Shown here one piece after another: positions 6,963 through 13,087 of a stretch of 13,095 bases of DNA. Each line of letters starts with the position of its first letter. Position 1 is the stretch's first letter. Below the pieces are notes generated by a model. It searched no databases. It had not been told where the DNA came from and saw only the letters and a list, made by a program, of their open reading frames with translations. The DNA is from UMGS946 sp048421225 (GTDB lineage: Bacteria > Bacillota > Clostridia > Christensenellales > CAG-138), in NCBI GenBank assembly GCA_048421225.1, contig DBFNRV010000143.1, positions 1 to 13,095 of the forward strand, read 5' to 3'. A program made the translations under genes and the position numbers.

Positions 6963-8033
6963 TTGAAAACAAGTGACTTTTACTATGATTTACCTAAGGA
7001 ACTTATCGCGCAGACGCCTTCGCCGATAAGGTCCCAGTCCAGGCTTATGGTATATAACAGACAGGATGCGTCTATCAGCCATGAGGTCTTTTCAGATATA
7101 ATAAATTACATAAATGCCGGAGACGCCCTGGTAAGAAACACAACCAGGGTAATTCCCGCCCGCCTTTACGGGCATCGAAGGGATACTGGCGGAAGCATGG
7201 AATTTCTTCTTCTAAAACGAATTGATAAAAATCATTGGGAGGCGCTTGTCAAACCTGGCAGGAGGGCCAGGAGCGGGCAGATCTACGATATAAGCGACGA
7301 ACTTACAGCCACTATAATGGAGCCTACAGATTCCGGCGGAAGGATAGTAAGGTTCGACTTTGACGGCATCTTTGAGGAGGTGCTTGACAGGGCCGGAGAG
7401 ATCCCCTTACCCCCTTATATTACCCAACGGCTTAATGAAAAGGAGAGGTACCAAACCATTTACGCCCGTGAAAACGGTTCTGTAGCCGCTCCGACCGCTG
7501 GACTGCACTTTACCCAGGAACTCATCGACCGGCTCCGCTATAAGGGCGTTCATATTGTGGATATATTGCTCCATGTTGGTCTTGGAACTTTCAGGCCCGT
7601 ATCCGCGGAAAACGTTGAGGAACACCATATGCACTCAGAACACTATGAGGTAAGTAAAGAAGCCGCCGATATTATAAATGAAGTGCGCAGCCATGGCGGC
7701 CGCATAATTGCAGTTGGAACTACATCGTGCAGAACGCTTGAGAGCATAGCGGATGAAACCGGAGCTGCGCATCCTGGATCGGGAGATACGGATATTTTCA
7801 TAACGCCTGGCTATAGATTCAGGATTGTAGACGCTCTGCTTACGAACTTCCACCTTCCAGAGTCAACGCTTATGATGCTTATCAGCGCCTTTGCCGGACG
7901 CGAGGAGATGCTAAGGGCATATCGCGAAGCCGTAAGTCGGAAATATAGGTTTTTCAGCTTTGGTGATGCTATGTTTATAACAGGCAGGATGCCATGTCGT
8001 AAGAACGAAGACGAAACAGTCCGGAAACCATAA
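6963..8033 (+). CDS. queA: QueA, S-adenosylmethionine:tRNA ribosyltransferase-isomerase
   Basis: A 356-residue enzyme that moves the ribosyl part of S-adenosylmethionine to preQ1 at position 34 of tRNAs with GUN anticodons, giving epoxyqueuosine, the next-to-last queuosine step. The sequence is family-typical throughout: SDFYYDLPKELIAQTP (4-19), RNTTRVIPARLYG (58-70), WEALVKPGRR (92-101), EIPLPPYI (146-153), AAPTAGLHFT (175-184), HVGLGTFRPV (204-213), EHHMHSEHYEV (220-230), VGTTSCRTLES and the C-terminal FFSFGDAMFI. Length fits the family (about 340-360). The start is TTG at 6963 with AAGGAAG 6-12 bases upstream; no better in-frame start exists. tgt, its usual partner, is not in the window. 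The stop codon lies in the loop of a hairpin. Confidence 0.96.
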   Translation: MKTSDFYYDLPKELIAQTPSPIRSQSRLMVYNRQDASISHEVFSDIINYINAGDALVRNTTRVIPARLYGHRRDTGGSMEFLLLKRIDKNHWEALVKPGRRARSGQIYDISDELTATIMEPTDSGGRIVRFDFDGIFEEVLDRAGEIPLPPYITQRLNEKERYQTIYARENGSVAAPTAGLHFTQELIDRLRYKGVHIVDILLHVGLGTFRPVSAENVEEHHMHSEHYEVSKEAADIINEVRSHGGRIIAVGTTSCRTLESIADETGAAHPGSGDTDIFITPGYRFRIVDALLTNFHLPESTLMMLISAFAGREEMLRAYREAVSRKYRFFSFGDAMFITGRMPCRKNEDETVRKP

Positions 8034-8042
8034 GGTTTCCGG
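8021..8042. terminator. Perfect hairpin over the queA stop codon
   Basis: CCGGAAACC (8021-8029) and GGTTTCCGG (8034-8042) form a 9-bp perfect stem with an ATAA loop that contains the queA TAA (8031-8033). There is no T-run after it on the plus strand; on the minus strand ACTGTTTCGTCTT follows. It may serve both queA and the converging recombinase remnant. Confidence 0.5.
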
Positions 8043-8051
8043 GGCTTTGCC

Positions 8052-8759
8052 CTATTCTATGGCACGGTACAAAAATCGGTGCTCCATGCCGTTTTTGAAG
8101 CGGATTGACTCCACGCGGCCATCAAAAATACAAAAGTTTTGGCAGATGGAATTGATGAAATCCTTGGTGATTTTGGGGGCGATTTTCCGGATGAGGCTCT
8201 CATAGTTTACCTCTCGTCGGTCGGCTAGTTTTTGAGTCATGATGAAGTACGACGCCTTTGTGATGAAATCGTCGTCCGAGATGGCAAAATGCTGAGAGCT
8301 ATTTTTCTCGATCTCTTCCAGGCGGTCATCGATTTTTTGGATGGCGTTGGTGAGTCTCTTTTGTTCGAGAACATAATTCTTTTCGGGGATTGCCTCCTCG
8401 CCGTACAGGTAGAGGCTTTTTAAGCGGGTGAGGGCGCGTTCGTTCCTGCGCCGTTCTGCCGCGAGGAGGTCGCGCTCCTGAGCCTCCGGAGTGTTGGTCG
8501 CGAATTGGACATCCTTGGACGCATACTCAACGGTTGGCACCGCCCCGCGCCTCAGCATGTCATAAAGCTCCTGGAGCCCCACGCCCTCGATGTGCTCCAC
8601 GTCTTCAAAAAGAGGTCCGCGCAGCAGCTTTTTCTCCAGCGTCTTGATAGAGGTGGTTCGCCCGAAACTTGGCCGCGTTTTCATGATGTTGGCGATATAG
8701 TTCAGGACGAACGGTTCGAGAGTCACGTCTGAAATATACTTGTTATCGCAGTCGCCGTA
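8052..8759 (-). pseudogene. C-terminal remnant of a large serine recombinase
   Basis: An open frame of about 235 residues matching the C-terminal half of phage/conjugative-element large serine recombinases. Read from the 8759 side it begins YGDCDNKYISDVTLEPFVLN, the last zinc-ribbon cysteine followed by the family's 'CDNK.YISD' transition, then an Arg/Lys/Glu-rich coiled coil (RERRRNERALTRLKSLYLYG type), and it ends with FINSICQNFCIFDGRVESIR and FKNGMEHRFLYRAIE, the terminal 'dGkVeSItFKNG..hrFiY' motif. The resolvase catalytic domain with its Ser nucleophile, the recombinase domain and most of the zinc ribbon are missing (about 300 residues). A GTG at 8726 could start a shorter frame but has no ribosome site. 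Its stop is 18 bases past queA, convergent. The DNA is more GC-rich than its neighbours, consistent with transfer. Confidence 0.75.
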
Positions 8760-8882
8760 GTTTCGGTCGGAGCGTCTGCGGGAGTCGAGATGCCGTGGTG
8801 GATAGGCGCTATAGGCGTGGGGCTGTCGGCGGTGCTTGTTTACTGCAATGGAAACAACCCAAGCCTGACGGGCAAGTATTAA
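8733..8882 (+). pseudogene. C-terminal fragment of an unidentified membrane protein
   Basis: The plus strand is open for 49 codons to a TAA at 8882 and has no start codon at its left end, where a TGA closes the frame. The reading begins NILVIAVAVVSVGASAG, then EMPWWIGAIGVGLSAVLVYC, then GNNPSLTGKY and stop: two hydrophobic segments, the second a convincing membrane helix, with a short polar tail. This looks like the end of a small membrane protein such as a holin, but I cannot name a family. It overlaps the broken end of the recombinase remnant (8733-8759), so a junction between two foreign pieces probably lies near 8745-8760. The opposite strand is also open here, so the protein reading is uncertain. 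Confidence 0.35.
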
Positions 8883-8889
8883 ATCTGAG

Positions 8890-8909
8890 GGGGCGGAGTG
8901 ATCCGCCCC
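8890..8909. repeat. REP-like GC-rich palindrome
   Basis: GGGGCGGA (8890-8897), GTGA loop, TCCGCCCC (8902-8909), followed by TAC. It forms an 8-bp perfect GC stem in otherwise AT-richer DNA between the fragment tail and the surface-protein stop. There is no T-run, so it is a poor terminator. This form resembles dispersed intergenic palindromes (REP/short inverted repeats), of which only one copy is visible here. Confidence 0.55.
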
Positions 8910-8930
8910 TACTGCTGTGTCGAAGACATC

Positions 8931-11900
8931 CTACCTTATATCGTTGCGATTGCGGAAAATTTTGCGTTGTTCCCTGTTATCAATGATGATTGTGGATATA
9001 ACGCATGTCTCAAGCCTTATATCATCATTCTCTATTAAGCGGTTGACGTCTGTATTGCATTTAGCGATCTCCTTTCCGTATAATGTTACGATATTGCTGT
9101 CGTTAGTAGAGTTGTAGTCGGGTACGGTAGAGTTCAAGACTGTAAAAATTGCTTTTGCGCCGGTAGGACCATAATCAACGGCATTCTCATCCAGAAGAAA
9201 GATATACAGGCGGCTTTCATTGGTCGTTATAAGCGCTGACTTGCTTGACGCTGTTGGCTTCGCGCTCTTTTCATCCTCTACTATTCTCACTGTTGCGTTA
9301 GAGGGCGTATTTGATGTATTGGACACCTTGGAAGCAATTACTGTAATGCCATTATATGAGTACGTTTTTGATTCTAGGCTTAAATCCGTCTTTCCAAGCT
9401 CAATAGATTTACAGTTGTTGGTCATGTCCGTATCCCCATGAGCTGAGATCATTACACTTATATTAGTTAACTTATTTAGCTCAGGCATGTTAATTTCAAG
9501 GGTATTTAGCTCAGAACTTCCCGCTAAAATGTCGCATTTTACATTCCCATCGAAGTAAACCTCAGTATTACTGTAAACCTTTATATTATAATTGGTAATG
9601 GTGGATTCGCTGGTATTTGCTACTTCATAGGTTATTGGTTGAATACCATCAACCCTGTCATAATCAGATGCTTCAAGATAATTCAGAGAGACATCGGATC
9701 TTTCGCTGACACTTGCATATACCAAGGAATGCATCGCCCCATTCTCAATTTCCCCATTGCTTGTATTCATAATAAACTTCCACTCACCCATTTCGGTTAA
9801 AACTACATCCATGTATCTAACAGAACCTTCGTTAAGCTCTAGCACTTTAATCGGATCCCCCCAAGCGCCTCCAGTCATAACGGACACAAATAGACCGTAT
9901 TGACCATCGCTTACACCCGTCCAGGCAATAGCCTTCTTCTTGTCATTATTAAGAATTTTATACGAGAGCGTTATGCTATTATTTCCGCCTGGGTTAATGG
10001 GGTCGCTAAGATATCCCGTGCCCGGATCAAACTCGAATAAAACTCCGTCCAAATACCAATATAACATGTTATCGCAATACTGTAATGAACTTCCACCTAG
10101 ACTTTCCGGTACTTCAGTTATACAACCATCTATAATACGGTATATACATGTTTTGGACATCTCTGTACCGCTTATTGCGATATCAAGGTGTCCATTGATA
10201 AATGTCGCATCAAGTTCATTAATTGCAATGGATGATGTTTCAAAATTCACTCGCGGGTTTGTCCAGCTGAGGCCATCTTCCATATCGCTTGTCATAATTC
10301 TGTATGTACCGCCCTCGGACATGAGGTCGTTGTTATCACAGTTCAGCCAAACAGCCATTGCGCGACCGTCAAGTTCCACGAGTGATGGACTTGTATCAAT
10401 AGTATCATTATGCGTTATATACTTACCATCGCAGAATGTTTTACCGTCAAATTTTGCTACACATATTTCGCTCATGGATGCGGCTTCGACAATTTGCTGC
10501 TCAACCGGAATACCACTGGTGAGCTTTCCCTTTTGCTTCTGCCATATCACATATAGATCTTGGTTAATCACTTTAAGTTCCGCATATAGGTCCGATGTGC
10601 CGGTATCCCAAACGGGTTCTGGATCTCGCCATACGCCATTTTCAAAGACAGAATATTTCAAAACAAGTCCATTCTCCGCCTCTCGGTTCAGACTATTCTC
10701 GAGAAAAACCATCACCTGTTGATCGTTGTATTGAACGATCTGGGGCATAGAATTTGGCATTATCCATTCTTGTATTGTACTCATATAATCTACAACGACC
10801 TCCTTTTGCCCTGGAGATTCGTTTATCGGCCGTTTGTTTTTAAGCGTCCCGTTCCATCTTGATGTTTTACGTGCATAGGCCCTTGAGTCAAGCTCGAATC
10901 CAATTTTATCCGAAGGGACATCCATCCAGCTTTCTCCCTTCTGACCAAGTCTAAACAGATCAGCGCTTATTAACTTGTGCTCCCATTTAAATAAGAACAA
11001 CACTTCTGCCTGTAAACTTAATTGAACGCCAACCTTAAAATTGGTATGATCAATTTCAGCAAAAGGTATATGTAGGTTTGCGTTAAGCCCTCCTTCCACT
11101 CCGGCTGACAGGAGTTTTTTTACGCCGAAACCAGTGTGTCCAAGAAGGGCGGCTCCTATGTCTAGATCAAATTTGAGTTGTAGTTTATTGTCTGCATAAT
11201 GTAAACCTAAGTTTGCTTTTGCTACCGGCTCAAATGTAAAGCCATAGTAGACGGGAACAAAATATACAAATGTCTGAAATGTCTTTTCATATTTGTCACT
11301 ACATGTTAGTATGGCTCCTCCACCCTGATCGATAATATTATCGTTTTTGTCAAGTACTATCTCGTAATAGCCTGTTATATTCACGGATAACTGCCAGTCA
11401 CTAGCCATTTTATACTTTTCACTTAAAAGGCATCTCCGATTCGCAAAGCTTTTAGGGAATTCCATGTATTTAAGTAAATTTTCAGCTTCTTGCTTATACT
11501 TGTTCCAGTCCTCTTTAGACCAACTGCCTCCATCATTATTAATCGTAGCTACACCTATAGCCATTCTAACAGTCTTTTTACCGTCATTTTCAATTTCAAT
11601 TTGAGTGGATATTGGTATAGATTCCAAACTGCAGTTTATGACCTGCGGAAGAAAATCCGGGATATCACCAACAAGCATTCCGCCGAAGTTTTTATATAAA
11701 TTCATTTCGGTTGGATATTCTTCTCCATTTGAAAATAGACGTGTTTCTCCTATCGTTATTTTTAGTTCGACAGGATCAGACTCTTTATTATCAGCTGATA
11801 TCATCTTTAAAAATATTGGCTCGTCAGCCCGAAATGCGATGCCAGGTTGAAATGTAAACTCTTCATCGCAAAATCTCAATTCGCATCTCGATGCCTCCTG

Positions 11901-12266
11901 ATACATAACATATTTGCCTTCAGGTCTTCCGGCCCAGTCGCCAGTTAGTTTGATATTGCATTCTCTTTCTTCAAACATTTTGTAATGAACACTCTGAGTA
12001 AGCAAATCGCAATATCCTTCATCGGTTACTGTGGATACCATGCTTATATATGGCCTGTTCGGTTCTTCCTTATGTTCCATTACAATGTAACAGTAATCCT
12101 TTGGCCGCACGTTGCATATTTGGCCTCGTGGTCTGTATTCATTTGCCTGTACAAATATTGTTTCTGTTAAACTCTCCTCTTTGCAATTAAATACTGCCAC
12201 TCCCGAAGCGTCCGTTTCCTGGTCTATGCCCATTAACCTGACCTTTGCTCGTGGTATTGGTATCAT
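8931..12266 (-). CDS. Large surface protein: prealbumin-like, beta-rich, beta-propeller and CARDB-like domains
   Basis: A 1111-codon frame, probably extracellular. Residues 1-35 are the second half of a carboxypeptidase-regulatory-like fold (ATDASGVAVF-type turn at 18-27); its first strands lie in the same frame upstream of the ATG. Residues 170-460 are beta-rich, with a long amphipathic run (331-445: VPVYYGF, LGLHYADNKLQLKFDLDIGA, VGVQLSLQAEVLF). Residues 500-855 hold propeller-like repeats of the type 'AVWLN..' , 'DLYVIWQ', 'AWTGVSDGQYGLFVSV' with W-x-D/P turns. Residues 857-956 and 958-1064 look like two CARDB-type Ig repeats (DVSLNYLEASD...DMTNNCKSIEL; DLSLESKTYS...NSTNDSNIVTLYG). The last 47 residues do not resemble a domain. 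The ATG at 12266 has no ribosome site; the true start is likely 12418 in another frame. Function unknown; adhesion or polysaccharide binding is a guess. Confidence 0.7.
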   Translation of the reverse strand: MIPIPRAKVRLMGIDQETDASGVAVFNCKEESLTETIFVQANEYRPRGQICNVRPKDYCYIVMEHKEEPNRPYISMVSTVTDEGYCDLLTQSVHYKMFEERECNIKLTGDWAGRPEGKYVMYQEASRCELRFCDEEFTFQPGIAFRADEPIFLKMISADNKESDPVELKITIGETRLFSNGEEYPTEMNLYKNFGGMLVGDIPDFLPQVINCSLESIPISTQIEIENDGKKTVRMAIGVATINNDGGSWSKEDWNKYKQEAENLLKYMEFPKSFANRRCLLSEKYKMASDWQLSVNITGYYEIVLDKNDNIIDQGGGAILTCSDKYEKTFQTFVYFVPVYYGFTFEPVAKANLGLHYADNKLQLKFDLDIGAALLGHTGFGVKKLLSAGVEGGLNANLHIPFAEIDHTNFKVGVQLSLQAEVLFLFKWEHKLISADLFRLGQKGESWMDVPSDKIGFELDSRAYARKTSRWNGTLKNKRPINESPGQKEVVVDYMSTIQEWIMPNSMPQIVQYNDQQVMVFLENSLNREAENGLVLKYSVFENGVWRDPEPVWDTGTSDLYAELKVINQDLYVIWQKQKGKLTSGIPVEQQIVEAASMSEICVAKFDGKTFCDGKYITHNDTIDTSPSLVELDGRAMAVWLNCDNNDLMSEGGTYRIMTSDMEDGLSWTNPRVNFETSSIAINELDATFINGHLDIAISGTEMSKTCIYRIIDGCITEVPESLGGSSLQYCDNMLYWYLDGVLFEFDPGTGYLSDPINPGGNNSITLSYKILNNDKKKAIAWTGVSDGQYGLFVSVMTGGAWGDPIKVLELNEGSVRYMDVVLTEMGEWKFIMNTSNGEIENGAMHSLVYASVSERSDVSLNYLEASDYDRVDGIQPITYEVANTSESTITNYNIKVYSNTEVYFDGNVKCDILAGSSELNTLEINMPELNKLTNISVMISAHGDTDMTNNCKSIELGKTDLSLESKTYSYNGITVIASKVSNTSNTPSNATVRIVEDEKSAKPTASSKSALITTNESRLYIFLLDENAVDYGPTGAKAIFTVLNSTVPDYNSTNDSNIVTLYGKEIAKCNTDVNRLIENDDIRLETCVISTIIIDNREQRKIFRNRNDIR

Positions 12267-12316
12267 TTCTGGTGATACTACTATAACGGAATAAGTTCCT
12301 TCTCTTAATGCAATCT

Positions 12317-12418
12317 CTATATCAGCCCCTTGACATTTAGCTGTTGCAAGGCCTCAACGGGCGTTAGCGTTATTATTAATAATAGAGCTACAACAATGCT
12401 TATGGTTCGTTTAAACAT
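12317..12418 (-). pseudogene. Out-of-frame signal peptide of the large surface protein
   Basis: A 33-codon frame starting at ATG 12418, with a strong AGGGGGT about 9 bases upstream, encodes MFKRTISIVVALLLIITLTP then VEA, an ideal signal peptide with an A-x-A-like cleavage site, and then runs into TAG at 12317. The frame of the 1111-codon gene is open from 12355 and would continue as ATAKCQGADIEIALREGTYS, the missing first strands of its prealbumin-like domain. Joining the two requires a shift of one base near 12347-12352. So this is the real N-terminus, separated by a frameshift (mutation or sequencing error). Confidence 0.75.
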
Positions 12419-12531
12419 ATCAAAATACCCCCTGATTTTTTGGTTAAAATTTGAAAGCAAAATTTCTAATATTCACGTTCGGACAATCATACACACCACC
12501 TATCTTTCTCCCCCAAATATACCAGCTCGAT

Positions 12532-12561
12532 AACTACATTATATATGAGTATTATGTAGTT
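12532..12561. repeat. 8-bp inverted repeat around a TA-rich centre
   Basis: AACTACAT (12532-12539) and ATGTAGTT (12554-12561) flank TATATATGAGTATT. The minus strand shows TATAAT at 12543-12538 facing the surface-protein gene; the plus strand shows TATTAT (12550-12555) 17 bases after TCGATA (12527-12532), facing the small frame at 12576. The layout fits an operator over divergent promoters, but all boxes are weak. Confidence 0.4.
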
Positions 12562-12575
12562 TAAAAGGGGTTATT

Positions 12576-12680
12576 ATGACGATTTTTATGAAATATGATA
12601 ATTTATGTACAGTGAAATGGCTGACACTTTTAGTTTGCGCGGTTTCATGTTTTTTTAAGCGGGGAGGTTGGTTACTTTAG
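12576..12680 (+). CDS. Possible small membrane peptide (34 residues)
   Basis: ATG at 12576 follows AAAAGGGG by 5 bases and opens MTIFMKYDNLCTVKW, then LTLLVCAVSCFF, then KRGGWLL and a TAG. That is a short hydrophobic segment bounded by lysines and an arginine, the shape of a single-pass micro-protein or of a type I toxin peptide. A possible promoter (TCGATA-17-TATTAT) lies at 12527-12555. Nothing identifies a family, and in AT-rich DNA a frame of 34 codons is easily met by chance. The signal that lifts it above noise is the combination of ribosome site, spacing and charge pattern. Confidence 0.25.
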   Translation: MTIFMKYDNLCTVKWLTLLVCAVSCFFKRGGWLL

Positions 12681-12700
12681 CTCGTCCTAATACTATATAA

Positions 12701-12726
12701 TTGACACCCAAATGTACCATTATAAT
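12701..12726 (+). promoter_or_regulatory. Consensus -35 and -10 boxes with a 14-bp spacer
   Basis: TTGACA (12701-12706) and TATAAT (12721-12726) are both perfect, but only 14 bases apart instead of 16-18, so strong use by sigma-A is unlikely. It lies about 100 bases before the tRNA half-gene. It could be an old tRNA promoter that lost 3 bases, or coincidence. Confidence 0.35.
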
Positions 12727-12829
12727 GTGATTTAAGATAAAACATGAGTCTTTAATGCAAAGGCAAAAGCCGTTAATAAAAAGGGAAATCCATCATTTTC
12801 AATAGAAACTATGATATAAGGCAAATTCA

Positions 12830-12874
12830 TTCGGGACCAAGAGGCCGCTGGTTCGAATCCAGTCGCCTCGGCCA
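12830..12874 (+). tRNA. 3' half of tRNA-Pro(CGG), truncated; attachment-site scar
   Basis: The sequence covers the anticodon loop to the CCA end. TTCGGGA (12830-12836) is a proline anticodon loop with CGG at 12832-12834, U33 and G37; CCAAG (12837-12841) is the 3' anticodon strand; AGGCC the variable loop; GCTGG TTCGAAT CCAGT (12847-12863) the T arm; CGCCTCG (12864-12870) the 3' acceptor strand ending in G72, as in bacterial tRNA-Pro; then G73 and encoded CCA (12872-12874). The bases before 12830 do not complete the anticodon stem (CTTGG would be needed), and no D arm or CGAGGCG acceptor strand is found upstream, so it cannot be a working tRNA. Such 3' halves are typically left by tyrosine-integrase elements that insert into tRNA genes. 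G73 is unusual; proline tRNAs normally carry A73. Confidence 0.75.
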
Positions 12875-12943
12875 AATCACAACGCCAATTTTGATACAAT
12901 GTTGGCATTAAGAAAATCCGTTGAGTTCAATGGGTTTTCGTTA

Positions 12944-12987
12944 AACAGTAAAGGAGTGCAGACGAAAATCTGCGCTCCTTTACTGTT
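12944..12987. terminator. Long hairpin downstream of the tRNA scar
   Basis: A 19-bp stem (12944-12962 paired with 12969-12987, one G-T pair) with a CGAAAA loop. The right arm ends CTCCTTTACTGTT and is followed by ATATTT. It is about 70 bases beyond the tRNA 3' end. The stem is very stable but the T-tract is interrupted; it could stop transcription in both directions. Confidence 0.6.
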
Positions 12988-12989
12988 AT

Positions 12990-13003
12990 ATTTGAATTCA
13001 AAT
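12990..13003. repeat. 14-bp perfect palindrome
   Basis: ATTTGAATTCAAAT is its own reverse complement and begins three bases after the long hairpin. It may be a protein-binding site or simply the AT-rich tail of the terminator; no partner copy is seen in the window. Confidence 0.5.
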
Positions 13004-13041
13004 TTATCTTAATGCACCCATTATATAAATGAATGTAACTA

Positions 13042-13087
13042 TCGTGTAAAGCTAGTAATCGTGTCAAAGTACTTACCTTTCGTGTAA
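13042..13087 (+). repeat. Three short direct repeats TCGTGT(A/C)A at the window edge
   Basis: TCGTGTAAA (13042-13050), TCGTGTCAAA (13059-13068) and TCGTGTAA (13080-13087) recur at intervals of 17 and 21 bases in otherwise plain AT-rich sequence. Repeated short boxes near a tRNA scar fit integrase or transposase arm sites at the end of an element that continues to the right, but the window stops before this can be judged. Confidence 0.35.

Larger units (their letters stand above)
12419..12829. other. Gene-poor AT-rich intergenic region
   Basis: This stretch between the surface-protein start and the tRNA fragment is AT-rich. It contains the ribosome site of the surface protein, an 8-bp inverted repeat (12532-12561), one possible 34-codon frame (12576-12680) and an odd promoter-like pair of boxes (12701-12726). 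I see no larger gene on either strand, no CRISPR-like array and no recognisable RNA family. Confidence 0.6.

Noticed and set aside
8052..8726. Reading the recombinase remnant as the C-terminus of a type I restriction subunit
   Set aside because: The Arg/Glu-rich coiled coil alone could suggest it, but the CDNKYISD start and the FKNG...HRFLY end are serine-recombinase features.
9940..10722. A 260-codon open frame on the plus strand
   Set aside because: It lies entirely opposite the beta-propeller part of the large minus-strand gene, is rich in Ser and Ile as expected of an antisense shadow, and lacks a ribosome site.
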